Below are positions 1 through 7,101 of a stretch of DNA of 16,641 nt, in pieces (the first letter of the stretch is position 1; every line of letters begins with the position of its first letter). This DNA is from an uncultured Roseiflexaceae bacterium (lineage in GTDB: Bacteria > Chloroflexota > Chloroflexia > Chloroflexales > Roseiflexaceae), in assembly GCA_937988885.1 (NCBI GenBank), contig CALKHR010000083.1:1-16641 (forward strand). The letters run 5' to 3'. The position numbers were made by a program, and so were the translations under genes. The notes beneath the pieces are model-generated. The model saw only the letters and a list, made by a program, of their open reading frames with translations, searched no databases and was not told the DNA's origin.

Positions 1-231
1 GATGACAGCGCTTTTCGCTGCTTCCATTGTCATTCCGAATGAAGCGCATAGCGCGGAATGAGGAATCTCGCTGCTTTACGTTGTATTCCACGCAGAGATC
101 TCTCATTTCATTCGAGATGACAGCGCTTTTTCGTTGCTTTCACTGTCATTCCGAATGAAGCGCATAGCGCGGAATGAGGAATCTCGTTGTTTTACGTTGT
201 ATTCCACGCAGAGATCTCTCATTTCATTCGA
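1..231. repeat. Two tandem copies of a ~115-bp dispersed repeat
   Basis: Unit 1 (1-115) and unit 2 (116-231) are near-identical and each begins GATGACAGCGCTTTT. Each holds a module starting TGTCATTCCGAATG and ending GAGGAATCTCG, a linker ACGTTGTATTCCACGC, and a module GAGATCTCTCATTTCATTC that is roughly a shortened reverse complement of the first. Within the first module CATTCC pairs with GGAATG, and GCGC-ATA-GCGC nests inside, so the transcript or single strand would fold. The same linker and modules recur at 16361-16415 and 16569-16641. No coding potential is credible here. The family looks like a non-autonomous dispersed repeat; its mobility is unproven. Confidence 0.85.
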
Positions 232-360
232 GATGACAGCGCTTTTTCGTTGCTTTCACGTCGAGATCCCTCACTTCGCCTTGCGGCTCGTTCAGGATGA
301 CAGCGCTTTTTCGTTGCCTCTTGGGCGAGATCTCTCGGGCTTATTCACGATAACATCGCT
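232..360. repeat. Two degenerate, shortened copies of the same repeat
   Basis: Copies starting at 232 and 296 keep the GATGACAGCGCTTTTTCGTTG opening but lose the TGTCATTCCG module. They carry variants of the GAGAT..CTCA module instead (GAGATCCCTCACTTCGCC near 264, GAGATCTCTCGGGC near 328). The second decays into unrelated sequence by about 360. Between here and the stop codon at 397-399 lies a short direct repeat, AATCTGTG at 378-385 and 387-394. Nothing else is visible in 361-396. Confidence 0.7.
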
Positions 361-396
361 TCATTCACCCAAAACCAAATCTGTGTAATCTGTGGA

Positions 397-1560
397 TTAT
401 CTGCCCTTCACCACAGGGCGCAGTGCCAACGGCGCGCCGCTGAGGTGGCGCATGCCCACCGAAGCCGCCAGCAGATGCTCGAACAGAGGCCGCGTATGCC
501 CCAACAACCGCAGCGCAATGCGCGCCAGCGTATGGTGCCGCGCCAACTCCAGCACCACATACGCCATCACCCGGTAATCGCGCAGCAACGCCCGCCGCTG
601 CCGATCGAAGCGTACCAGCCACGCATCATCGTCGCCGAGGCGATGCGTCGCCAGCCAGCCCGCCAGCAACTCCGCCGAGAGCAACGCCTGCGACATGCCA
701 CCGCCCGTCAGCGCATCGACGAAGCCCGCCGCATCGCCCAGCAGCACGCAGCCCGGCAGCACGCCCGCCCGCGCCCGCGCCATCAGCGGTGAGCGCCCCA
801 TCGGCGCGGTCAGTTGCTCGGCGCCCGCCAGCCGCGCCCGCAGCATCGGCTGATCGTCGATCCACGCCCGCATCGTCGCCGCTGCCTGCCCCACATCCCG
901 CACATCGGCCAACCCCGAGATCAGCAACTGCCGCTCGGGCAGCGGCGTCAGGTACAGCTCGTAGCCCCGTCCCATCAGCACCTCGACCCAGGGCGGCTGC
1001 GTCTGATCCGCCGCCAACCGATAGTGCAACCGCACCCCCACGCGGCGGCGCGCAGGCGACGGCATCTCCAAGCCCAACTGGCGACGCAACGGCGAGCGCA
1101 AGCCATCGGCGGCGACGATCAACGGCGCATAACACGGCTGCCCGCCGACCACCAGGCCAACCACGCGGCCTCCCTGCACAATCGGCGCTTCCACCGCTGT
1201 CGCCGTGTGCGCCTGGACTCCCGGTGTCGCTGCCGCCGCTTCGAACAGCGCGCGGTCGAGGTGCCAACGCCGCTGTCCGCGTCCCTCGCTGGGTAGCCCC
1301 GCCACCCGTGGAAAACGCCCCTCGGCCAGCAGCGCCCCGTCGTAGTAGCGCACACCGACGAACGGCGCGCCGCCGACCGCCTCGGCTAGGCCGTGCCGTT
1401 GCAGCACCGCCACGCCGCTGGGCATCAGCCCCTCGCCGCAGGGCTTCTCCTTGGGGAACACGCCGCGCTCGAACAACTCGACGCTCAGCCCCTGCCGACC
1501 CAATAGCAACGCTAGCATCGAGCCTGCGATGCCCGCTCCAGCGATCAAAATATCGGCCAT
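397..1560 (-). CDS. FAD-dependent oxidoreductase, geranylgeranyl reductase-like
   Basis: A 387-aa flavoprotein of the NAD(P)/FAD-dependent oxidoreductase (geranylgeranyl reductase/monooxygenase-like) group. Seen: an N-terminal Rossmann motif GAGIAG (residues 8-13), PCGEG (40-44) as in geranylgeranyl reductases and related halogenase-like enzymes, a DG motif (152-153), and the FAD-ribityl motif GDAAGF (275-280) followed by DALTGGGMSQAL. Length suits the family. Members reduce isoprenoid or polyene double bonds or oxidise small aromatics; the substrate cannot be read from sequence. The start is the ATG at 1558-1560, preceded by GAGGG six bases away; longer readings lack a ribosome site and begin with Arg-rich junk. 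The gene follows the hydrolase at 1638-2696 by 77 bp on the same strand, so co-transcription is plausible. That gap is GT-rich and could fold (GGGCGC with GCGCCC on the plus strand). Confidence 0.85.
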   Translation of the reverse strand: MADILIAGAGIAGSMLALLLGRQGLSVELFERGVFPKEKPCGEGLMPSGVAVLQRHGLAEAVGGAPFVGVRYYDGALLAEGRFPRVAGLPSEGRGQRRWHLDRALFEAAAATPGVQAHTATAVEAPIVQGGRVVGLVVGGQPCYAPLIVAADGLRSPLRRQLGLEMPSPARRRVGVRLHYRLAADQTQPPWVEVLMGRGYELYLTPLPERQLLISGLADVRDVGQAAATMRAWIDDQPMLRARLAGAEQLTAPMGRSPLMARARAGVLPGCVLLGDAAGFVDALTGGGMSQALLSAELLAGWLATHRLGDDDAWLVRFDRQRRALLRDYRVMAYVVLELARHHTLARIALRLLGHTRPLFEHLLAASVGMRHLSGAPLALRPVVKGR

Positions 1561-1637
1561 GGCGTCCCTCGTGTGGTGTGTGCGTGTGGGGGTGGGCGCC
1601 CGTGACGGTGCGCGAGCGCCCTGGGGTGCGGTTGCGT

Positions 1638-2696
1638 TTACGAAGCGGCGAGATGCTCGGCGAGCAGCGCGTTGAAGCGCTCGGCGTGCTCGATATGCGG
1701 CGCGTGTCCGCAATCGGCGAACACCTCCTCGCGATAGCTACCGCCATTGGCCTTGTACGCCTCAAGCACGGCGCGGGTCTGCCCCACCATCGGCTGCGGC
1801 GGGAACACCTCGGCACCCGGCCAGCCCGGCACCGCGCCAAGCTGCCCCAGCGTGCCCAGATCGAACAGCGACGCATCGCTCACGATCTGATCATCGGCGC
1901 CGCGCACCCACAACACCGGCGGCTTGGGATCGATCTGCGCGAAGGCGCTCGCGTTGAAGTAGCGCGGGCTGGTCGCATTGATCGGGCCGTCGGTGCCGGG
2001 CGCGACGTTCGGCCAATTCTCCGAAGCCGTCATCCCGCCTGGGTAGAAGCCCTCGCCAACGCGCTCCAACAGCAAGCTGCTCAAGAAGTCCTCCTCGCGG
2101 GCAGCCGTGAAGGGCGGCTTGTAGTAGTAGGTGTTCATAATGTTGCGCGGGCTGGTGGGCGAATCGCTGCTGCGGTCGCCCGACTGGATGCGGGCCACAA
2201 AATCGGCGTTCACCGTGCCGCCGCCGGAGCCAGCGCAATCGGGATAGCAGGGCGTCCCTTCGAGGCCCTTGGTGCCGCCGAAGCCGTAGGGGCTGATCGG
2301 CGCTTGCAGCGTGATGCTGCGCACGCGCTCTGGGTGGTCGATGGCGAACTGGTAGGCCACCGCACCGCCGAGCGACCACACCACCAAGTGCACTTTGTCG
2401 ATGCCCAGCGTATCGAGTAGGGCGGTGATATCGTCGGCCCACTCGTGCGCGCCCTGCGTTGCGTCGATCGGCTTGGCCTCGGTCAGGCCGTAGCCGCGCA
2501 GATCAACCGCGATGGCGCGATACCCGGCGGGCAGCGCCAGCATCGTCTCCTCCCAAAACGTCGCGCTGGAGGCATTGCCGTGAATGAACAGCACTGGAAT
2601 GCCATCCGGCGACCCTGCCGTGAGGATATGCTGCTGCAAGCGGGGCGTGTCGATCAACTGCGATTCGATACCGGGGAGCGTTGCGGGATTGGTCAC
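1638..2696 (-). CDS. Alpha/beta hydrolase
   Basis: A 352-aa alpha/beta-hydrolase-fold protein, probably a cytoplasmic esterase or related hydrolase of unknown substrate. Seen: oxyanion-hole HGN at 39-41, a nucleophile elbow VWSLGG with Ser108, an acidic pair at 268-269 (RGADDQ) and a catalytic-type His331 in CGHAPHIEH. A long cap insertion (about 135-255) contains a CYPDC segment. The first glycine of the usual G-x-S-x-G elbow is Val106, so the enzyme may be atypical. GTG at 2694-2696 is chosen as start because AGGAGG (2702-2707, minus strand) lies five bases upstream; the in-frame TTG at 2715-2717 would put that site inside the gene. No signal peptide is seen. It is 77 bp upstream of the FAD oxidoreductase and may share its transcript. 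Confidence 0.85.
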   Translation of the reverse strand: MTNPATLPGIESQLIDTPRLQQHILTAGSPDGIPVLFIHGNASSATFWEETMLALPAGYRAIAVDLRGYGLTEAKPIDATQGAHEWADDITALLDTLGIDKVHLVVWSLGGAVAYQFAIDHPERVRSITLQAPISPYGFGGTKGLEGTPCYPDCAGSGGGTVNADFVARIQSGDRSSDSPTSPRNIMNTYYYKPPFTAAREEDFLSSLLLERVGEGFYPGGMTASENWPNVAPGTDGPINATSPRYFNASAFAQIDPKPPVLWVRGADDQIVSDASLFDLGTLGQLGAVPGWPGAEVFPPQPMVGQTRAVLEAYKANGGSYREEVFADCGHAPHIEHAERFNALLAEHLAAS

Positions 2697-2701
2697 GGAA
2701 G

Positions 2702-2707
2702 CCTCCT
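2702..2707 (-). promoter_or_regulatory. Shine-Dalgarno site fixing the hydrolase GTG start
   Basis: Read on the minus strand the sequence is AGGAGG-CTTCC-GTG. This near-perfect anti-16S match five bases before GTG decides against the upstream TTG. Confidence 0.8.
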
Positions 2708-2756
2708 CAATGTGCAAATACTTGAGAAAGAACGGGATTCCCTATGGCAGACGATT

Positions 2757-2789
2757 CGGGCGGTGGCGAGGGTGCAGCGAATCCGCCCG
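2757..2789. terminator. Weak hairpin after the DUF6986-type gene
   Basis: CGGGCGG (2757-2763) and CCGCCCG (2783-2789) are exact complements with a 19-nt loop. They lie in the 121-bp gap between the minus-strand gene ending at 2818 and the hydrolase start. No T-tract follows on the minus strand, so it may be only a partial terminator or incidental GC pairing. Confidence 0.3.
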
Positions 2790-2817
2790 CAACGAGATGA
2801 TCGTGAAGTTGGTGCGC

Positions 2818-4263
2818 TTACTGCTTGGTTTGGGCGCGCCGAGTGGCGATCTGCACAAACGACTTCGCCCGTAGCTCATCGAGCGTGATGCCCGTCGCCA
2901 ACACCTCGGCTTCGGAGATCGCGCCGCACGCCAGGCCGCGCAGGAAGAAGTTGAGTAGCCCCTGGCCCGTGGCGGCGTCATCAAACGTATTCCCCACCAA
3001 ACTGGCCTGCGTGGCCCGTTCGATAAAGGCGTTCAGGCGGCGGGCGGCGTCGGGCAGGCTTTCGAGCATATAGCTGAACAGCGCCGCGTAGCGCACCGGC
3101 ACCTGCGCTGGGTGCAGATCCCAGCTCTGGAAGAAGCCGCAGCGCAGCGAATGGCGGATATTGCGGAAATGCTCCTGCCAGGCGCTATGGACGGCGGCGC
3201 GATTCTCGGCCTGCTGCTGCTCGCTCAGCGGTTGGTTGGCGGATGCGCGGTGCGGCCCAATCGGCATCACGGTGGTGACGCCATCGGAGAGCGTGATGCC
3301 GCTGCCCGCCAGGTTCGCCAGCATCAGTTGGCGCGCTAGATCGGCGGCAGGGTGCGTGTGCTGCTGATAGCGCGCGGTGATGCCCAAACTCGCGGTGTAA
3401 TCGTAGGTGCCGAACGCCACCGACACCACGCGCCCGCGTCCGGCCCGCACCAGCGCGGCGGTGCTGAGCGTGCCATCCCACCCGATGATCGCCTGCGGCA
3501 ACTCGATCATCAAATCGATGCCGATGCTGTTCGGCGCAATGCCGCAACGGACCTCAAGCGCCTCCAGCAGATCGGCCAGCACGGCCACATGGGCAGGTAC
3601 GGCGACCTTTGGCAGCGTCACCACGAATGGCTGCGGGAGCTTGCCGCCCGTGCGCTGCGCCAACGTGGTGATCGCCAGGTCGAGCGTGCGCACAGCCCGC
3701 GCAAACGTCTCCTGCCCGAACGCTTTGATGCGCAGGCCGATGAACGGCGGCAGGCTGCCCTGCTGCATCCCAAGGGCGAGCTGCTCGCCAACCGTGATCG
3801 CGTGCTGATCTTCCTCATCGTCGGGGCGGCTGCCGTACCCATCCTCAAAATCGATGCGCAGATCCTCGATCGGCTCGCGGCGCAGCTTGTCGCGTACCCG
3901 CTCGTACACGGCCCACGCCAACCACGCGTCGGGATGCGCGGCGCGGGCCTGAGTATCGCCCTGCGCGAAGGCGGTGGCGAGCGCATCGGCCTGATCGAGC
4001 GCAGGCAGGCGCTCGGCGTTGGGCAGGCCCATGGCGTGCGCAAACGTGATGAAATCGGGTGCGTTCGTCTCTAAGCTGGCGAGCGCCAGTTCGCCCAAAC
4101 GCTGCGGGGTGCTGGCCTTGAACAGATGCGCGCCGCCGTAGAGGGTGTGCACGGGCTGGCGAGACGTGGATTCGCCCGGGTAGCGCTGCTGAAATTCGGC
4201 GTTAGCCTCGGTAATGCGAGCTAACGTCGCATGCAACATCTCATCGGTGAGCGAACGGTTCAT
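2818..4263 (-). CDS. HpcH/HpaI-CitE superfamily-like protein (DUF6986 type)
   Basis: A 481-aa protein resembling the DUF6986 group, whose members are often labelled aldolase or phosphoenolpyruvate kinase without firm proof. Seen: LRIDFEDGYG (135-144), an acidic stretch like the metal-binding region of CitE/malyl-CoA lyase enzymes; LRIK (177-180); VTLPKV (215-220); IELPQAI (253-259); FGTYDYT (284-290); and SWDLHPAQVP (380-389), matching the HP-x-Q-V element of CitE-like TIM barrels. The likely chemistry is metal-dependent C-C bond cleavage or formation on an oxo-acid or CoA-type substrate, but this is inference. The start ATG (4261-4263) follows AGGAG with six bases between. It has its own promoter, divergent from the iron cluster. 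No neighbour names its substrate. Confidence 0.8.
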   Translation of the reverse strand: MNRSLTDEMLHATLARITEANAEFQQRYPGESTSRQPVHTLYGGAHLFKASTPQRLGELALASLETNAPDFITFAHAMGLPNAERLPALDQADALATAFAQGDTQARAAHPDAWLAWAVYERVRDKLRREPIEDLRIDFEDGYGSRPDDEEDQHAITVGEQLALGMQQGSLPPFIGLRIKAFGQETFARAVRTLDLAITTLAQRTGGKLPQPFVVTLPKVAVPAHVAVLADLLEALEVRCGIAPNSIGIDLMIELPQAIIGWDGTLSTAALVRAGRGRVVSVAFGTYDYTASLGITARYQQHTHPAADLARQLMLANLAGSGITLSDGVTTVMPIGPHRASANQPLSEQQQAENRAAVHSAWQEHFRNIRHSLRCGFFQSWDLHPAQVPVRYAALFSYMLESLPDAARRLNAFIERATQASLVGNTFDDAATGQGLLNFFLRGLACGAISEAEVLATGITLDELRAKSFVQIATRRAQTKQ

Positions 4264-4312
4264 AGCAGCTCCTGGGCGGGAATGTGACAGTTTTTCGCAT
4301 TCGTGCGCCTTC

Positions 4313-4340
4313 ATTGTACCGATCAATCGCAATCTGTCGA
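4313..4340 (-). promoter_or_regulatory. Sigma70-type promoter for the DUF6986-type gene
   Basis: On the minus strand, -35 TCGACA (4335-4340) and -10 TACAAT (4313-4318) are separated by 16 bases. Each hexamer matches consensus at five of six positions. Transcription would start near 4306, giving a leader of about 40 nt before the ATG at 4263. Confidence 0.6.
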
Positions 4341-4376
4341 GTCATGCTGGTGGGCGTCGGTTTCAAAAGCGAAAAC

Positions 4377-4403
4377 TTGACAAACTGATAGTGTTAGTAT
4401 ATT
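4377..4403 (+). promoter_or_regulatory. Promoter of the nitroreductase/iron-uptake operon
   Basis: A perfect -35 TTGACA (4377-4382) is followed by TATATT (4398-4403) at a short 15-base spacing, or by TATTCT (4400-4405) at the standard 17. The local sequence is AT-rich against a GC-rich background. Start of transcription would be near 4410, leaving a leader of about 80 nt before the ATG at 4494. The -10 lies inside the palindrome listed separately. Confidence 0.6.
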
Positions 4404-4410
4404 CTAACTC
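4391..4410. promoter_or_regulatory. Palindrome over the -10 (candidate operator)
   Basis: GTTAG (4393-4397) and CTAAC (4404-4408) are exact inverted repeats around TATATT. Adding the next two bases on each side gives 6 of 7 pairs. A repressor bound here would block RNA polymerase. The half-sites resemble the inner half-sites of DtxR/IdeR iron-repressor boxes, but the 6-bp spacing differs from that consensus, so the regulator's identity is open. Confidence 0.4.
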
Positions 4411-4493
4411 AGCTGTTTAGGATGCTTTTTGTTCCGCTCCCCAGGATGCGCATCTCTGCTCCTAGTGCGGATAAACGATAATAAGGATACGAC

Positions 4494-5117
4494 ATGTCGG
4501 TGCACGAGTCGCTTACAACGATCACAGAAGAAGCTCAAATCGTTCTTCAGGCATTGCGCAATCGCCGCAGCATTCCGCTCAAGCAACTTTCTCCCGAGCC
4601 GATCGACCTTGGTCTCATCGAGGTGATGCTTGAGGCCGCCAATTGGGCGCCCAGCCATGGCAAGACCGAGCCGTGGCGCTTCAGCGTGTTCGCAGGTGAG
4701 GGTCGGCGGATTTTGAGCGATGCGTTCGGCGAGGCCTACCGCCAGATGTCCGGCGTCGACTGCGACCCGACTGCCGAGCAGGCCCAGCGCGACCGTGTGT
4801 GGCAGGCGCCTGTCTGGATCAGTTTGGGCATGCAGCCGGAATACACGCAGCAGGGCCAGCCTCGTATGCCCGAATGGGAGGAACTGATCGCCGTGGGCAG
4901 CGCCGTGCAGAACGCGCATATCGCCGCCAGTGCGCTCGGCCTGGGCTGCAAATGGACGAGCGGCGCGGTTGTGCTGCATCCGCACGTGGCGCAGGTGGTC
5001 GGCCTACAGGCACCCGCCAAGTTGCTCGGCTTCCTGTACGTCGGTCGACCAATGGTGGAGTGGCCACAAGGGGTGCGCCGCCCCATCGAGGAAAAAGTTC
5101 GCTGGATCGTCGAATAG
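4494..5117 (+). CDS. Nitroreductase family protein
   Basis: A 207-aa FMN-binding nitroreductase, first gene of the iron cluster. Seen: LRNRRSIP (21-28), the FMN-phosphate contact at the N-terminus; WAPSHGKTEPWRF (51-63), typical of the short YdjA-like subfamily; a GSAVQNAHIAASALGLGCKW helix in the second half; and a C-terminal GFLYVGRP strand. Such enzymes pass electrons from NAD(P)H through FMN to nitro compounds, quinones or flavins, acting as dimers in the cytoplasm. In this setting it could reduce ferric siderophores or supply reduced flavin to the IsdG-like enzyme; this is inference from position. AAGGA (4483-4487) sits six bases before the ATG. The next gene starts 16 bp after its stop, so the two are co-transcribed. 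Confidence 0.88.
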   Translation: MSVHESLTTITEEAQIVLQALRNRRSIPLKQLSPEPIDLGLIEVMLEAANWAPSHGKTEPWRFSVFAGEGRRILSDAFGEAYRQMSGVDCDPTAEQAQRDRVWQAPVWISLGMQPEYTQQGQPRMPEWEELIAVGSAVQNAHIAASALGLGCKWTSGAVVLHPHVAQVVGLQAPAKLLGFLYVGRPMVEWPQGVRRPIEEKVRWIVE

Positions 5118-5133
5118 CAGGCGAAGGTGCGCC

Positions 5134-5538
5134 ATGTACAGTCATCTCACTATTTTGGCACACAGCACACACGACGGTGCTGATCGGCAATCTGAACATG
5201 GCGCATTGCACATGCACTGGGACATTGCAACAGTACGGCTTCGCCCGAACGATCTCCTGATGTTTGTGCGATTCCTGAGCCGTTGGGGCGTGAGTGGCGA
5301 ACCGAACGCGGACGAGGAGTGGTGCACCTTCTCGCGCACCGAGCAGGGCACTATCCAACTGTGGCTCGGTCAGATCGGCATGTCGGTCAGCCAAGCCGAG
5401 TTTACCACGCTGATCGATCTGGTGGAACACGCAGCGGCCCTGCTCGTCGCAGGCGAATCGCACAGTGCCCCTCCTCAACCGAAGATCCGTGATTGTCCGG
5501 CGTTAACCATCGATACCTCCGCAATTGTATTGAACTGA
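5134..5538 (+). CDS. Unknown 134-aa protein, His-rich N-terminus (paralogue 1)
   Basis: Not recognised. The ATG at 5134 has AAGG six bases upstream and follows the nitroreductase by 16 bp. The first 28 residues carry six histidines (4, 10, 13, 22, 26, 28), a possible metal or heme ligand cluster. A core beginning at Trp29-Asp30 follows (WDIATVRLRPNDLL, then LWLG, then LVEHAA), and the C-terminus is CPALT...VLN. The same pattern occurs in the next gene, so the two look like diverged tandem copies. No signal peptide or membrane segment is seen; it is probably cytoplasmic. Its place between a nitroreductase and FecCD permeases points to iron or heme handling, but that is only context. Codon use is like its neighbours. 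Confidence 0.75.
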   Translation: MYSHLTILAHSTHDGADRQSEHGALHMHWDIATVRLRPNDLLMFVRFLSRWGVSGEPNADEEWCTFSRTEQGTIQLWLGQIGMSVSQAEFTTLIDLVEHAAALLVAGESHSAPPQPKIRDCPALTIDTSAIVLN

Positions 5539-5545
5539 GGTCGAT

Positions 5546-5953
5546 ATGCTTTGTCAGCGCATTCTGATAGTGGCGGCGCACGGCCCAATGCGTGCGATCG
5601 CTCAAGGCGACGATGGTGATTTGGTGCTGTTGTGGGATTCGACTCTGCTCTACCTCACACGGGATTCCCTGCTCTGTCTCGACGATGTGCTGACACGCGC
5701 CAAACACGAAGAATCGGTGAGCACCGACCAATTCCAGTGGCACCCCGCCCCCGATGATGCCGCCTTGGTATGGATGGGCCGCACCTGCTTCTACCTGCCC
5801 AGCGAGGACAAACCGATCTTCTGCGCGCTCGTTCACGAAGCAGCCGAGCAACTGCGCTCGCTAGCGCTCCGTGAATTGCGCAGCCAATCGCCGTTTAGTC
5901 CGGCCTTCTGCCAACTCACCGTCGCCGAAGCCGACGAAGTTGCCTTGAATTAG
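5546..5953 (+). CDS. Unknown 135-aa protein (paralogue 2)
   Basis: Not recognised. It aligns with the preceding protein over most of its length: LLWD (33-36) with HMHWD, DSLLCLDDVLTRA with NDLLMFVRFLSRW, LVWMG with QLWLG, LVHEAA with LVEHAA at the same spacing, and a matching C-terminal C-x(n)-LT(V/I)...V-x-LN. Only a two-residue gap is needed in the core. Unlike its partner it lacks the His-rich N-terminus. GAGG (5537-5540) overlaps the previous stop codon and lies five bases before the ATG, so translation is probably coupled. A heterodimer with the first protein is possible. No membrane segment or signal peptide is seen. Confidence 0.75.
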   Translation: MLCQRILIVAAHGPMRAIAQGDDGDLVLLWDSTLLYLTRDSLLCLDDVLTRAKHEESVSTDQFQWHPAPDDAALVWMGRTCFYLPSEDKPIFCALVHEAAEQLRSLALRELRSQSPFSPAFCQLTVAEADEVALN

Positions 5954-5974
5954 CGTCTGCGGCGCGCAAGACGC
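5953..5974 (+). other. Hairpin in the gap before the first permease
   Basis: GCGTCTGCG (5953-5961) pairs with CGCAAGACGC (5965-5974) with one bulged A and a 3-nt loop, directly before the AAGAGG of the permease gene. No T-tract follows. It could protect or tune the downstream message, or be incidental. Confidence 0.4.
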
Positions 5975-5983
5975 GATAAGAGG

Positions 5984-7036
5984 ATGACACCAACAGTGAA
6001 CGCTGCTACAGCAACCTCACACCAGGCCACACGCATCATCCGCACTCGGGCGATGTTCTCGCTGGGATTACTGGTCTGCGTCGGTATCCTGCTGCTGTCG
6101 CTGTTTGCCAGCATCGCCTTCGGTGCCCGCGATATCTCCGCTGCCGATGTTTGGAACGCGCTGTTCGCCTTCCAAGCCGATTCCACCGAGCATCTGATCA
6201 TCCGAACGCTGCGCGTGCCCCGCGCGGCCGTGGCGGCGCTGGTCGGCGCGTCGTTGGCGGTGGCTGGCGCGGTGATGCAAGGGCTCACCCGCAACCCGCT
6301 GGCCGATCCCGGCATCCTCGGCATCGAGACGGGCGCGGCGCTCGCCGTGGTGGGCGCGGTCACCTTCCTGAAGATTAGCTCGCTCTCCATCTACGCGCTG
6401 TTCGCGTTTGTGGGCGCGGGCATTACCGCCGCAGCCGTCTACACGCTCGGCTCGATCGGGCGCGGCGGCCCCACGCCACTGAAGATCACGGTGGCGGGCG
6501 CGGCATTCACGGCCCTGCTCTCCTCGCTGACAACCTTTATGCTGATCTTCAACGAACGCACACTCGAAGATGTGCGTTTTTGGTTGGCTGGCTCGTTGGC
6601 CGGGCGCGACCTCAAACTGTTGGCGCAAGTCGCGCCTTACTTGACCATCGGCCTCATCCTGGCCCTCGCGCTTAGCCGCCAAATCACCACGCTCTCGCTC
6701 GGTGATGACGTGGCTAAGGGCCTGGGTCAGCGCACGGGCTGGGTGAAACTGCTCTCGGCGCTCGCAGTCGTGCTGCTCGCTGGTGGCGCAACCGCAGTCG
6801 CCGGGCCGATCGGCTTCGTCGGCCTGGTCATCCCGCACATCGTTCGGTTCGTAGTCGGCGTCGATTACCGCTGGATCTTGCCCTACAGCATCCTGATCGG
6901 CGGCTCGTTCGTGGTGCTCTCCGATGTGGTCGCGCGCCTCGTGCTGCGCCCGATCGAACTGCCCGTCGGTATCATGACCGCGATCCTCGGTGGACCGTTC
7001 TTCGTCTATATGGTGCGTTGGCGCATCAAACGCTAA
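5984..7036 (+). CDS. FecCD-type ABC transporter permease 1
   Basis: A 350-aa polytopic inner-membrane permease of the FecCD/BtuC family, importing ferric siderophore, heme or cobalamin. Seen: a first membrane helix at about 24-46; RVPR (77-80); the family signature GAVMQGLTRNPLADP (95-109); LGDDVAKGLG (239-248), the cytoplasmic coupling region that meets the ATPase; and GPIGFVGLVIPHIVR (274-288). Length is normal. It should pair with the second permease as a heterodimer. The start is uncertain: AAGAGG (5978-5983) touches the ATG at 5984 with no spacing, while GTG at 5996 has 12 bases. The difference is only four residues. It lies 30 bp after the second unknown gene and is part of the same operon. 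Confidence 0.92.
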   Translation: MTPTVNAATATSHQATRIIRTRAMFSLGLLVCVGILLLSLFASIAFGARDISAADVWNALFAFQADSTEHLIIRTLRVPRAAVAALVGASLAVAGAVMQGLTRNPLADPGILGIETGAALAVVGAVTFLKISSLSIYALFAFVGAGITAAAVYTLGSIGRGGPTPLKITVAGAAFTALLSSLTTFMLIFNERTLEDVRFWLAGSLAGRDLKLLAQVAPYLTIGLILALALSRQITTLSLGDDVAKGLGQRTGWVKLLSALAVVLLAGGATAVAGPIGFVGLVIPHIVRFVVGVDYRWILPYSILIGGSFVVLSDVVARLVLRPIELPVGIMTAILGGPFFVYMVRWRIKR

Positions 7037-7049
7037 CAGGCATAGTCAC

Positions 7050-7077
7050 ATGGCAGAGGCCCAATGCCACCTGCCAT
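7050..7077 (+). other. Hairpin in the gap between the two permease genes
   Basis: ATGGCAG (7050-7056) and CTGCCAT (7071-7077) are exact complements with a 14-nt loop in the 65-bp gap. No T-tract follows, so it does not look like a terminator. Confidence 0.35.
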
Positions 7078-7101
7078 ACACGAATAAGCGGTACAAACGT
7101 T

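Noticed and set aside
1..360. CRISPR array
   Set aside because: The repeats are adjacent units of about 115 bp with internal homology, not short repeats separated by unique spacers.
134..388. 84-aa reading frame over the left repeats
   Set aside because: It lies within tandem repeats, has no ribosome site, and its sequence simply translates the repeat modules.
789..2420. 543-aa plus-strand reading frame opposite the oxidoreductase and hydrolase genes
   Set aside because: Arg/Pro/Ala-rich low-complexity translation with no domain; it is the GC-rich antisense of two well-supported genes.
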